Part shown: positions 1 to 6,413 of the stretch, in pieces
How the letters are laid out: every line of letters starts with the position of its first letter
Numbering within the stretch: position 1 is the first letter of the stretch
NCBI GenBank assembly: GCA_030040515.1
Contig: JASHTO010000635.1
Span: 1 to 8,223 of the forward strand
Source of the DNA: Terriglobia bacterium
GTDB lineage: Bacteria > Acidobacteriota > Terriglobia > UBA7540
Direction: 5' to 3'
Length of the DNA stretch: 8,223 bases
Program-made: the position numbers and the translations under genes
Notes under the pieces: generated by a model
Seen by the model: the letters and a program-made list of their open reading frames with translations, nothing else
Databases searched by the model: none
Told to the model about the DNA's origin: nothing

Positions 1-56
1 TGGATGAGTCCTACGAATTCTTGAGACCATACGCGACCCGGGTGGAGGCTGCGTAA
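1..56 (+). CDS. possible 3' end of an upstream gene (partial)
   Basis: In the frame starting at position 3 there are 17 sense codons followed by TAA at 54-56, reading ...YEFLRPYATRVEAA. Third positions are mostly G or C, as in the real genes of this window. The frame is open to the left edge, so this could be the C-terminal tail of a gene lying outside the window. The stretch is too short to assign a family, and an adjacent frame is also open to about position 61, so chance openness is a real alternative. Confidence 0.3.
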   Translation, partial: DESYEFLRPYATRVEAA

Positions 57-243
57 GGTGAACGCCGCAGGCGAACCGACGGCGAAAGTCTTATGCCGAG
101 CGACGAGATTGTTCGCGCGTTCTGCTAGAGGAGTGACTTATGACCGCCGGGTTGTAGCGTCGATTTCCGCTCGTTAACAGTCGGAGACCGCCACGACAAC
201 TCACGTCGCCTTGTACTGTAGTCCCCCACGGTATGGTTTCCGG

Positions 244-253
244 AAGGTGGTGA
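244..253 (+). promoter_or_regulatory. Shine-Dalgarno sequence deciding the permease start
   Basis: AAGGTGGTGA matches the full anti-Shine-Dalgarno complement AAGGAGGTGA in nine of ten positions and sits immediately before a TTG codon at 256. The longer reading from a TTG at 211 has no comparable site, and two in-frame GTG codons at 247 and 250 lie inside the site itself. This favours TTG 256 as the start. Confidence 0.6.
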
Positions 254-255
254 AT

Positions 256-1626
256 TTGGGTATTGCGCCTGCCAATTTGGACGTCAGTGGAGTTCCGCGA
301 CTCCGGCGGGTGCTCTCGCTTTGGGATTTGATACTCTATGGCATCGTCGCAGTTACGCCGAGCGCGCCGGTAACGGTGTTCGGCTTGGTTTCTGTGAGGG
401 CCCGCGGGCACACGGTCGACACGATCCTCTTTGCCATGCTGGCCATGGTTCTGACCGCAATTAGTTACGGGCGTATGGCGGCTCTGTACCCTGCGGCCGG
501 CTCGGCGTACACGTATGTGGGCAGGGGACTCAATCCGCATCTGGGCTTTCTGGCCGGGTGGGCGATGTTGCTCGACTACCTGATCATCCCGCTCTTCTGC
601 GTTGTGTACGGCTCCCTCATTGTTCAGCGACTGGTTCCGCAAATTCCTTACGTAATCATCGCGGCGGGTTTTGCCAGCGGGATTACTTACCTGAACATGC
701 GGGGAATCCGCGCAACCGCCAGGGCGAACGAAATCCTGATGATATTTATGGGAATCGTACTGCTGGCTTTTATCGGGCTGGCCATCCGCTATCTACTGTA
801 CCATCAGGGCTGGGGCGGGCTTTTCTCCACTCTTCCTTTTTATGATCCGCGCGAGTTCCATTTGGGGGCGATCCTGCACGCCACGTCCTTCGCTGCCCTC
901 ACCTACATCGGATTCGATGCCGTAACCACGCTCGCTGAAGACGTCCATAATCCCAAGCGCAACGTGCTGCTGGCCACGGTGATGGTCTGTTTGTTCACCG
1001 GAATATTTGGAGGATTGCTGACCTACCTTGGCCAGCGTGTCTGGCCGGATTTTCGCACCTTCCCGGATGTGGCCACCGCCTTTATGGACGTTACGCGCCG
1101 GGTGGGCGGAGCATGGCTTTTCGAAGCCATGGTTGTGCTGTTGGCCATTGCCAACGTGGGAGCAGGCATGGCGGGACAGGTCGGGGCGGCACGGCTACTG
1201 TTCGGCATGGGAAGAGACAACGTCCTGCCCAAACGTTTCTTCGCGCACCTCGATGCGAAGACGAATACTCCCTCCTTCAACCTATTGTTGATCGGGGCGT
1301 TAACCTTTGCGGGCTCACTCGGGAAACGCTACGACCTGATTGGGGAACTGCTCAACTTCGGGGCCTTCCTCGGCTTCATGGGAGTGAATGCCGCAGTCAT
1401 AAATCAATTTTATGTTCGGCGGCAAACCGGAGGAACGAGAAGCTTTTTCATGGATCTCTTTCTGCCGGCGTTGGCATTCATTTTCTGCCTGGTGATCTGG
1501 CTGGGGCTGGGGACGCTGGCGAAGATTACCGGATGTGTGTGGTTTGCGGGCGGGCTGGCTTATGCGGCTGTCCGCACGCGCGGCTTTTGTTTGCAACCGG
1601 TCATGATCGATTTTCGAGAATCCTGA
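256..1626 (+). CDS. APC-superfamily amino acid/polyamine permease (PuuP-like)
   Basis: An inner-membrane secondary transporter of the amino acid-polyamine-organocation superfamily, 456 aa from TTG 256. About twelve hydrophobic segments are readable. Family signatures are present: the first helix with a TPSAPVTVFG loop, the AGSAYTY motif near residues 81-87 followed by NPHLGFLAGWAMLLDY, GFDAVTTLAED near 219-229, and RLLFGMGRDNVLPKRFF near 313. These blocks closely resemble E. coli PuuP (putrescine importer) as I remember that sequence, but the same blocks occur in permeases for other amines and amino acids, so the substrate is not settled. It lies 131 nt upstream of dhaK on the same strand and may supply the amino substrate of the downstream PLP enzyme. 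An in-frame extension to TTG 211 would add 15 residues, but has no ribosome binding site. Confidence 0.9.
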   Translation: MGIAPANLDVSGVPRLRRVLSLWDLILYGIVAVTPSAPVTVFGLVSVRARGHTVDTILFAMLAMVLTAISYGRMAALYPAAGSAYTYVGRGLNPHLGFLAGWAMLLDYLIIPLFCVVYGSLIVQRLVPQIPYVIIAAGFASGITYLNMRGIRATARANEILMIFMGIVLLAFIGLAIRYLLYHQGWGGLFSTLPFYDPREFHLGAILHATSFAALTYIGFDAVTTLAEDVHNPKRNVLLATVMVCLFTGIFGGLLTYLGQRVWPDFRTFPDVATAFMDVTRRVGGAWLFEAMVVLLAIANVGAGMAGQVGAARLLFGMGRDNVLPKRFFAHLDAKTNTPSFNLLLIGALTFAGSLGKRYDLIGELLNFGAFLGFMGVNAAVINQFYVRRQTGGTRSFFMDLFLPALAFIFCLVIWLGLGTLAKITGCVWFAGGLAYAAVRTRGFCLQPVMIDFRES

Positions 1627-1757
1627 TTGGGATGTAAAGGCGCCGCTCGCGGGCACCATCAAAGGGACAAACACTAGGCATGCTCCTGATGCGCAAAATG
1701 TTTGCTAAGATTGCAAGAAATTCCGGTATTTGATTACAGCGCGAGGGTACCCTGGCC

Positions 1758-2753
1758 ATGAAAAAGTTCATTAATCAACCTGAGAACCTCGTCCATGAGC
1801 TCTTGGAAGGCTATGTCTTGGCTTACCCCCAGAAGGTCGCGCTCGCCCGCGATTACCTGGTAGTGCGCACTGTTCCAAAAGCCATGGGTAAGGTAGGAAT
1901 TGTCACGCTGGGCGGAAGTGGTCATGAGCCGGGGCTGAGCGGGTTCGTTGGCGAGGGGATGCTGGATGTGAGCGTGCCTGGCGAGATATTTGCCGCGCCG
2001 GGAGCGCCGCGCTGCCTCGAGGCGCTCAAACTTGCCGACCGCGGCGCAGGAATTCTCTTCATCGTGCTCAACCACGCCGGCGACGTGCTCGCAGCCAACC
2101 TCACCATGGAAATTGCCCGTCGGCAGGGCCTGAACGCCAAAGAAATCCTGACGCGCGAAGACATTTCATCCGGTCCTCGCGAGAAACCGGAGGAGCGTCG
2201 CGGTCTGGTGGGATTCCTGCCTATCTATAAGATCGCCGGCGCGGCCGCGGAGGAGGGTAGATCTCTTAATGAAGTCTTCGACCTTGCCGATCGCTTAGAG
2301 CGCAACATGCGCACGCTGGCGGTGGCCGTCAAGACGGCGACTCATCCCTCCACCGGCCAGGCTATCTTCACCCTGGGCGACGACGAGATGGAAATCGGCA
2401 TGGGACAGCACGGGGAGGCGGGAACGGGCCGCATGAAACTGAAGACCGCAGACGAAACGGCGGAACTTATGCTCTCGGCGCTGGTAGAGGACCTCGAGGT
2501 GAAGGAGGGGGAAGACCTCCTGGTGATTTTGAACGGGGCAGGGGCCACCACGTTAATGGAGCTCTTTATCGTCTTTCGGCGGGTCAGCCAGATCCTCAAA
2601 GCCCGGAAGATTCGACTTGTCCGGAGCTTAGTGGGAGAGTTCATTACTACCCAGGAGCAGGCCGGGTTCCAGATGTTCATTGCCCGAATGGATGCCGAGC
2701 TTCTCCGCTTATGGGATGCACCTTGTGACACGCCTTACTTCGTCGTGTGCTGA
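1758..2753 (+). CDS. dhaK: dihydroxyacetone kinase subunit DhaK
   Basis: Cytosolic substrate-binding subunit of a DhaK/DhaL kinase that phosphorylates dihydroxyacetone or a related short ketose (family members also act on erythrulose). The 331-aa protein is close to the usual DhaK length. It keeps the active-site residues at the E. coli numbers: His56 in GGSGHEP, Asp109 in NHAGD, and His218 in MGQHGE, which forms the covalent hemiaminal with the ketose carbonyl. The FTLGDDEMEIGMG block before His218 and the C-terminal LWDAP...TP ending are also typical. The ATG at 1758 has GAGGG at 1743-1747 upstream. It begins a closely spaced run (dhaL 30 nt downstream), so co-expression is likely. The ketone substrate cannot be read from the sequence. 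Confidence 0.95.
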   Translation: MKKFINQPENLVHELLEGYVLAYPQKVALARDYLVVRTVPKAMGKVGIVTLGGSGHEPGLSGFVGEGMLDVSVPGEIFAAPGAPRCLEALKLADRGAGILFIVLNHAGDVLAANLTMEIARRQGLNAKEILTREDISSGPREKPEERRGLVGFLPIYKIAGAAAEEGRSLNEVFDLADRLERNMRTLAVAVKTATHPSTGQAIFTLGDDEMEIGMGQHGEAGTGRMKLKTADETAELMLSALVEDLEVKEGEDLLVILNGAGATTLMELFIVFRRVSQILKARKIRLVRSLVGEFITTQEQAGFQMFIARMDAELLRLWDAPCDTPYFVVC

Positions 2754-2783
2754 CTCATTGCAGAAGTTGATCGAGCTTCACGC

Positions 2784-3431
2784 ATGATAGTCACGGTCGG
2801 TTTGCGAGAGTGGAAGGCCATGCTGAGCGGCGCCATCGCGGAGGTCAAGGCGGCTCACCAGCGGCTATCCGAGTTAGACTCGATCTGCGGAGACGGGGAC
2901 CACGGCACAACGATGCTGCGCGCGGCAAACCTGCTTGAAAAGTGTGTTGTTCAGAGCTCCGGCGAAAGCTTGCAGACCTTTCTCAATGATGTTGCTTGGG
3001 CTCTGATGGGCCTGGATGGGGGAGCTACAGGTCCGTTGCTGGGCAGTTTCTTTTTGGGTACTTCGGAGACCGTGGGATCGCGGAACGATCTGGATGCCGC
3101 GTCCCTCGCCGAATGCTTCGAGGGAGGATTGACCGCCCTCACGCGACAAAGCCGCGCGCAAGTTGGTGACAAATCCGTGTTGGATGCCCTGGTACCTGCG
3201 GTGAAGGCCCTGCGCCACTCGGCGGACGAGCGGCGGCCGATCCAAGACGCCTTGCGGGCTGCTGCCGTCGCCTCGGAGGAGGGGGCTGCGAGCACCAAGA
3301 ACCTGGTCGCGAGAATCGGCCGGGCCAGGTATTTGGGAGAGAAAACTCTGGGAACGCAAGATCCCGGAGCAACCTCCGTGTCGTTGCTCTTCAGGGGATT
3401 TCATCAAGGGATTGAGTCGCTTGTACCGTAA
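2784..3431 (+). CDS. dhaL: dihydroxyacetone kinase ADP-binding subunit DhaL
   Basis: Nucleotide-binding partner of DhaK, 215 aa, the normal size for a stand-alone DhaL. Three aspartates that hold the Mg-nucleotide are present in LDSICGDGDHG (Asp32, Asp37, Asp39). The GGATGPLLGSFF loop is at residues 79-90, and the C-terminal YLGEKTLGTQDPGATS block (183-198) is intact. The ATG at 2784 gives an N-terminus matching the family. No strong ribosome binding site precedes it, so it may depend on translation of dhaK, which ends 30 nt upstream. PTS-linked enzymes need DhaM to recharge bound ADP, and no dhaM occurs here. The pair may use ATP directly, as erythrulose-type kinases do, or use a DhaM encoded elsewhere. 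Confidence 0.93.
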   Translation: MIVTVGLREWKAMLSGAIAEVKAAHQRLSELDSICGDGDHGTTMLRAANLLEKCVVQSSGESLQTFLNDVAWALMGLDGGATGPLLGSFFLGTSETVGSRNDLDAASLAECFEGGLTALTRQSRAQVGDKSVLDALVPAVKALRHSADERRPIQDALRAAAVASEEGAASTKNLVARIGRARYLGEKTLGTQDPGATSVSLLFRGFHQGIESLVP

Positions 3432-3484
3432 GAACGCATGACTGGGCGGCCCATCTTTGCAAGTCAGAAAAGGGGGCAAGGGCA

Positions 3485-3796
3485 ATGCTAAAAAAAGCCG
3501 AAAGGGAAGTCGTCTGTGTTGCGCAATTCAGGGCCAAAGAAGGTAAAGATGAAGAGTTGCTCCTGGCTCTGCACGGTCTCATTCCCGCCACGCGGCGCGA
3601 AGAGGGCAATATTCGCTACGAGCTGAATCAGGCAATCGACGATCCGCGCGTTATCACCTTCATCGAAAAATTCGCCAGCCAAGAGGACTTTGATTCCCAC
3701 TGCAACACGCTTTACATCAAGGGATTCTTCGACGACGTTTCGCCGAACCTGGTGGAAACCGTTGTGGTTACTCTTTACAAGGAGGTTCTCCCATGA
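3485..3796 (+). CDS. antibiotic biosynthesis monooxygenase (ABM) fold protein, YgiN/LsrG-like
   Basis: A 103-aa protein with the ABM dimeric ferredoxin-like fold pattern: an initial beta strand EVVCVAQFRAKEGKDEEL, a central REEGNIRYEL strand typical of the family, then FIEKFASQEDFDSHCNT and a terminal beta strand VETVVVTLYKEV. Relatives include quinol oxidases such as YgiN, the signal-processing isomerase LsrG, and many small proteins of unknown chemistry found in catabolic operons. The usual His of the S-x-x-x-x-x-x-H segment is present (SQEDFDSH). The ATG at 3485 follows AGGGGG at 3471-3476. Its stop codon overlaps the start of the next gene in an ATGA quartet, so the two are very likely translationally coupled. 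The exact reaction is unknown; a role in handling a carbonyl intermediate is inference. Confidence 0.85.
   Translation: MLKKAEREVVCVAQFRAKEGKDEELLLALHGLIPATRREEGNIRYELNQAIDDPRVITFIEKFASQEDFDSHCNTLYIKGFFDDVSPNLVETVVVTLYKEVLP
3779..3786 (+). promoter_or_regulatory. perfect Shine-Dalgarno site inside the preceding gene
   Basis: AAGGAGGT lies within the last codons of the ABM gene, 6 nt before the ATG at 3793. It fixes that ATG as the start of the PLP enzyme and shows that the overlapping gene has its own strong initiation signal in addition to coupling through the ATGA overlap (3793-3796). Confidence 0.75.
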
Positions 3797-4926
3797 GTGA
3801 CGGGGCGATTGCGGCGGCAAATTCATGCCCACAGGGAGCTTCCATAGTTGGAGCAGACTTCCGCAAACTCGAAACACCGGCATTGTTGGTGGACTTGGCA
3901 GCGATGGAACGGAACCTTGCGACTATGGAGGCGTTCTTTCGCCACCGCCGGGCGAAATTGCGCCCGCACTTCAAGAATCACCGGGTGCTGGCGCTGGCGG
4001 ATCGGCAAATGGCGGCGGGTGCCGTTGGCCTTACCTGCGCCCGTCTCTGGCAGGCCGAAGCGTTGGTCCGCCACGGCATCAAGAACGTCCTTATCGCGAA
4101 TGAAATCGCTGGCGAAGCCATGATCCGAAGGTTTGTGGAGCTTTCTCATGCGGCGCCCATCATCGTTGCAGTTGACAATCCACGCACGGTTGATGACATG
4201 GCCTTGATAGCCGGTGAAGCCCGTGGATTGTTGAACGTAGTTGTCGATATCGACTTGAGGCTCAACCGCTGCGGAGTTTTGCCGGGGAAACCTGTCTTAG
4301 AACTGGCGCGCCGTATTGTAAACAATGGTCTGAGGCTTCGTGGCCTGATGGGATACGAAGGTCACTTGCAGCCGCTCCCCCCTGGTCCGGCCAAGGAGCA
4401 CTCGGTTTCAGAGGCCATGAAGGCGCTGGCAGACGCCCGGGAACAGCTCGAGGACGCGGGCATTCCTGTTGAGATTGTCTCGTGCGGCGGAACGGGAGAT
4501 TTTGCGATTGCCGGCTCGTACCCGGGCGTCACAGAGATCCAGGCGGGCTCTTACCTTTTGATGGACACTTGGTATGCGCCCGCTGCTCCCCAATTCGAAC
4601 CCACCCTCAGCGTTCTCGCCACCGTCCTCAGCAAGACGGAGGGAAAACGGCTGGTCGTTGATGCGGGTGTAAAGGCCGTGAGTGGCGAGCGGGGTTTGCC
4701 CTCCGTTAAGGACCAGCCGGGGCTGCGGGTGAAAGCATTGCACGCCGAACATGCCCCCATCGAAATGCTGGAGGGCGATACGCCTGTCGGCGTGGGAGAC
4801 ACTCTTGAACTGCGGGTGCACTATCACGATGGGACCATCAACCTGCATGACCGCATGTTCGGAGTCCGAGAAGGTATCGTCGAGGAAGTTTTCACGATTG
4901 AGCGACGGCCCGTGGGGATCGAGTGA
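3793..4926 (+). CDS. DSD1/D-threonine aldolase-like PLP enzyme (alanine racemase fold type)
   Basis: A 377-aa fold-type III PLP enzyme of the D-threonine aldolase / D-serine dehydratase family, which cleaves or dehydrates D-beta-hydroxy amino acids in the cytosol. Family blocks in order: LETPALLVDLAAMERN (26-41), the PLP lysine Lys61 in LRPHFKNH, AAGAVGLTCAR, the VDIDLRLNRCGV strand, GYEGH (187-191), SCGGTGD (230-236, phosphate binding), EIQAGSYLLMD (248-258), and the C-terminal beta-barrel with TINLHDRMFGVREG. The divalent metal ligands of the family form an H-x-D or H-x-C pair just before T-x-N-L; here that position reads Tyr344-His345-Asp346, preceded by His343, so metal binding or activity may differ. 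The gene overlaps the ABM gene by 4 nt. A decayed relative lies at 8003-8223 on the other strand. The specific substrate is not determinable. Confidence 0.9.
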   Translation: MSDGAIAAANSCPQGASIVGADFRKLETPALLVDLAAMERNLATMEAFFRHRRAKLRPHFKNHRVLALADRQMAAGAVGLTCARLWQAEALVRHGIKNVLIANEIAGEAMIRRFVELSHAAPIIVAVDNPRTVDDMALIAGEARGLLNVVVDIDLRLNRCGVLPGKPVLELARRIVNNGLRLRGLMGYEGHLQPLPPGPAKEHSVSEAMKALADAREQLEDAGIPVEIVSCGGTGDFAIAGSYPGVTEIQAGSYLLMDTWYAPAAPQFEPTLSVLATVLSKTEGKRLVVDAGVKAVSGERGLPSVKDQPGLRVKALHAEHAPIEMLEGDTPVGVGDTLELRVHYHDGTINLHDRMFGVREGIVEEVFTIERRPVGIE

Positions 4927-5213
4927 CCCGAGGTGCCGCGCATCGATTTGTTCGCCCATAGGGCCGCGTGCGGCGATGCAGGATGATGAGGGGAATTTCA
5001 GACAATACGTCATGGTTAGTATCGTGCGCGTGTGAGAGCGAAGAAGCGGACATTTTGTGTGGAAGAATCGATTGCCCCAGCCAGGCTGGCGGTGAGGTGG
5101 GTTCATGAGTAGGGAAACCCAAAGGAGCGTCGCAGGGTGAATGGTCGCAGTCATTTTGCCCCGGATTTCGGGGCATCCCGTCAGCTACATCCAGGGGTGC
5201 CCAAATTCCCTTT
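4927..5213 (+). other. gap between the PLP enzyme and SDR genes, with two short inverted repeats
   Basis: No gene is supported here. Short open stretches exist (for example 19 codons ending at 5035 and about 26 codons ending near 5110) but none has a ribosome binding site or a recognisable product. Two perfect inverted repeats stand out: CCAGCC-A-GGCTGG at 5077-5089, operator-sized, and TGCCCCG-GATTT-CGGGGCA at 5157-5175, a 7-bp stem with a 5-nt loop. The second has no T-run after it on either strand, so a classical terminator is not supported. No convincing -35/-10 pair was found. Confidence 0.45.
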
Positions 5214-5224
5214 GAGGAGACGGT

Positions 5225-5983
5225 ATGCGTTTAACAGACCAAGTTGCGATTATCACTGGGGCGGGGGTGGGGATTGGCAAAGCCGTGGCCCTGCGCTATG
5301 CGGCGGAAGGGGCGCGGGTTGTGGTGGCGGAGATCGACACCCTGACCGGGCGGGCTACGGCCGACGCAATCCATGCGGCGCACGGTGAAGCACTGTTCGT
5401 GCGCACCGACGTGGCAGAGGAGAAAGACGTGCGGGCCATGGTGGAAGCCACGCTCGGGCAATATGGCCGCATCGACATCCTTGTCAATAACGCTGCGGTT
5501 TTGATGTACGGCAGGGACACGCGCCTGCACGAGGTAAGTTCCGAGGTGTGGGAACGCACCCTGGCCGTCAATCTCCATGGCCATTTTCTGTGCGCCAAAT
5601 ACGTCCTCCCTGTCATGCTCCAGCAGGAGCGCGGCTGTATCATCAATTTGGCCTCTCCAACAGGCCTGCGTGGGTACGAAAACCTGACCGCTTATAGCAG
5701 CAGCAAGGGAGCGATTGCCGCCCTCACGCGCGCCATGGCCGCTGACTATTCCCGCCACAACATCCGTGTGAATGCCATCGTTCCCGGAACCATCGATACC
5801 CCCATGAACGCCCTGGAATTGTCGGACGAGAAAATGCGCCAGAAATTGATCGCTATGGCCCCCTCTGGACGTCTGGGGACGGCGGATGATATCTCGCGCC
5901 TGGCGGTATTCCTTGCCTCGGATGACGCCGCCTATTGTGCGGGAGGCTTCTATCCAGCCGACGGCGGCCTGATGGCGGTCTAG
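5225..5983 (+). CDS. SDR-family NAD(P)-dependent oxidoreductase
   Basis: A classical short-chain dehydrogenase/reductase of 252 aa, the standard length. It has the TGAGVGIG cofactor loop (residues 11-18), NNAA at 88-91, and the complete catalytic tetrad Asn116, Ser144, Tyr157 and Lys161 (YSSSK). It ends in CAGGFYPADGGL, the usual C-terminal signature. Glu36 at the end of beta-strand 2 (VVVAEID) is an acidic residue that normally favours NAD over NADP. The ATG at 5225 has GAGGAG at 5214-5219. It is related to 3-oxoacyl-ACP reductase/glucose dehydrogenase-type SDRs, a broad group in which sequence alone does not fix the substrate. It follows the PLP-enzyme gene by 298 nt, so it may have its own promoter while serving the same pathway, plausibly oxidising a hydroxyl of the imported compound. 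Confidence 0.93.
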   Translation: MRLTDQVAIITGAGVGIGKAVALRYAAEGARVVVAEIDTLTGRATADAIHAAHGEALFVRTDVAEEKDVRAMVEATLGQYGRIDILVNNAAVLMYGRDTRLHEVSSEVWERTLAVNLHGHFLCAKYVLPVMLQQERGCIINLASPTGLRGYENLTAYSSSKGAIAALTRAMAADYSRHNIRVNAIVPGTIDTPMNALELSDEKMRQKLIAMAPSGRLGTADDISRLAVFLASDDAAYCAGGFYPADGGLMAV

Positions 5984-6028
5984 CACCGATTCCATTCACT
6001 GATCGACTGAGCGTATCTTCCCCTCAGC

Positions 6029-6092
6029 CTTAGCGCTAAGCGCCGGACGGCGGTAGCTGCTGCTACCTCCTTTCAAGGCGGGCTTCGCCCGC
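6029..6092. terminator. four abutting short hairpins after the SDR gene (possible transcription end region)
   Basis: Four perfect inverted repeats follow one another within 64 nt, starting 45 nt after the SDR stop: CTTAGC|GCTAAG (6029-6040), CGCCG-GA-CGGCG (6041-6052), GGTAGC-TGCT-GCTACC (6052-6067) and GCGGGC-TTC-GCCCGC (6078-6092). The third is followed by TCCTTT, a weak T-rich tail. The position between convergent genes fits termination from the plus strand, but no clean U-tract is present, so a REP-like repeat cluster is an equally good reading. Confidence 0.35.
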
Positions 6093-6140
6093 AATCAGAA
6101 TTCCCTGCCCTTGGGTTGCAACGAAGTTGACAATATTGGG

Positions 6141-6353
6141 GTTATTCTGCCGGCAGATAACACAAAGAGCAGAGAGGCGGCTTAACGCTTCAAACCGGGC
6201 GGTCGAAACAACCTAAGCCGCAGAAATAAGCTGCCGAAGCGCCCTGCTCTTCTCGGCCGCCTGGGCGGCGACGAGCTCCCGGCTCGTGAAGATGGCGACA
6301 TCACTGCCATCTGCAATCGGGCGGTCGGCCTGAAATGCACACGAATTGCAGCT
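6141..6353. repeat. dense nested inverted-repeat block (possible structured RNA or mobile-element remnant)
   Basis: Within about 210 nt of non-coding DNA I find six inverted repeats: GTTAT(T)CTGCC/GGCAGATAAC (6141-6161), AAGAGCAG/CTGCTCTT (6165-6172 with 6244-6251), GCGGCTTA/TAAGCCGC (6177-6184 with 6214-6221, nested in the previous stem), GCCGCC/GGCGGC (6256-6269), ACGAGC/GCTCGT (6271-6287) and AGATGGC/GCCATCT (6290-6312). A longer-range pair CTGCAAT/ATTGCAG (6311-6317 with 6345-6351) overlaps the last by 2 nt. CGCTTC (6186-6191) can also pair with GAAGCG (6236-6241). A 10-nt direct repeat CGGGCGGTCG occurs at 6196-6205 and 6318-6327. The arrangement is one branched stem plus three consecutive hairpins. 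I do not recognise the RNA family. On the minus strand 6213-6353 is also an open frame of 47 sense codons without a start codon. The rest of the 5984-6413 gap shows no gene. Confidence 0.45.
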
Positions 6354-6413
6354 TTAGCGTCAGGGATAGGCTTCACAGGCCCCCTTAGCAGAATCTCAGT
6401 CCCAATAACACGG

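Noticed and set aside
91..642. Long minus-strand open frame opposite the 5' half of the permease
   Set aside because: It is rich in Arg, Gln, His and Pro with no domain pattern, and overlaps a membrane-protein gene with clear family motifs; it is an antisense shadow.
1702..1737. Possible -35/-10 promoter (TTGCTA ... GGTATT) before dhaK
   Set aside because: The -10 match is poor and other spacings are no better; not enough to call a promoter.
4997..5022. Possible promoter TTCAGA ... TAGTAT before the SDR gene
   Set aside because: Spacing is only 14 nt and both boxes are weak.
4408..5176. Two minus-strand open frames (4408-5154 and 4892-5176) spanning the end of the PLP enzyme and the following gap
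   Set aside because: Low-complexity, Pro/Arg/Ser-rich composition with no recognisable motifs; mostly antisense to a confident gene, and the part over the gap has no independent support.
5137..5388. GTG-started plus-strand frame with AAAGGAG upstream (5121-5127)
   Set aside because: Runs into the SDR gene in another frame and becomes Gly/Arg-rich; the SDR itself has a better site at 5214-5219.
5231..5995. 254-codon minus-strand open frame opposite the SDR gene
   Set aside because: Full antisense to an SDR with a complete catalytic tetrad; composition is His/Arg/Gly-rich without domain features.
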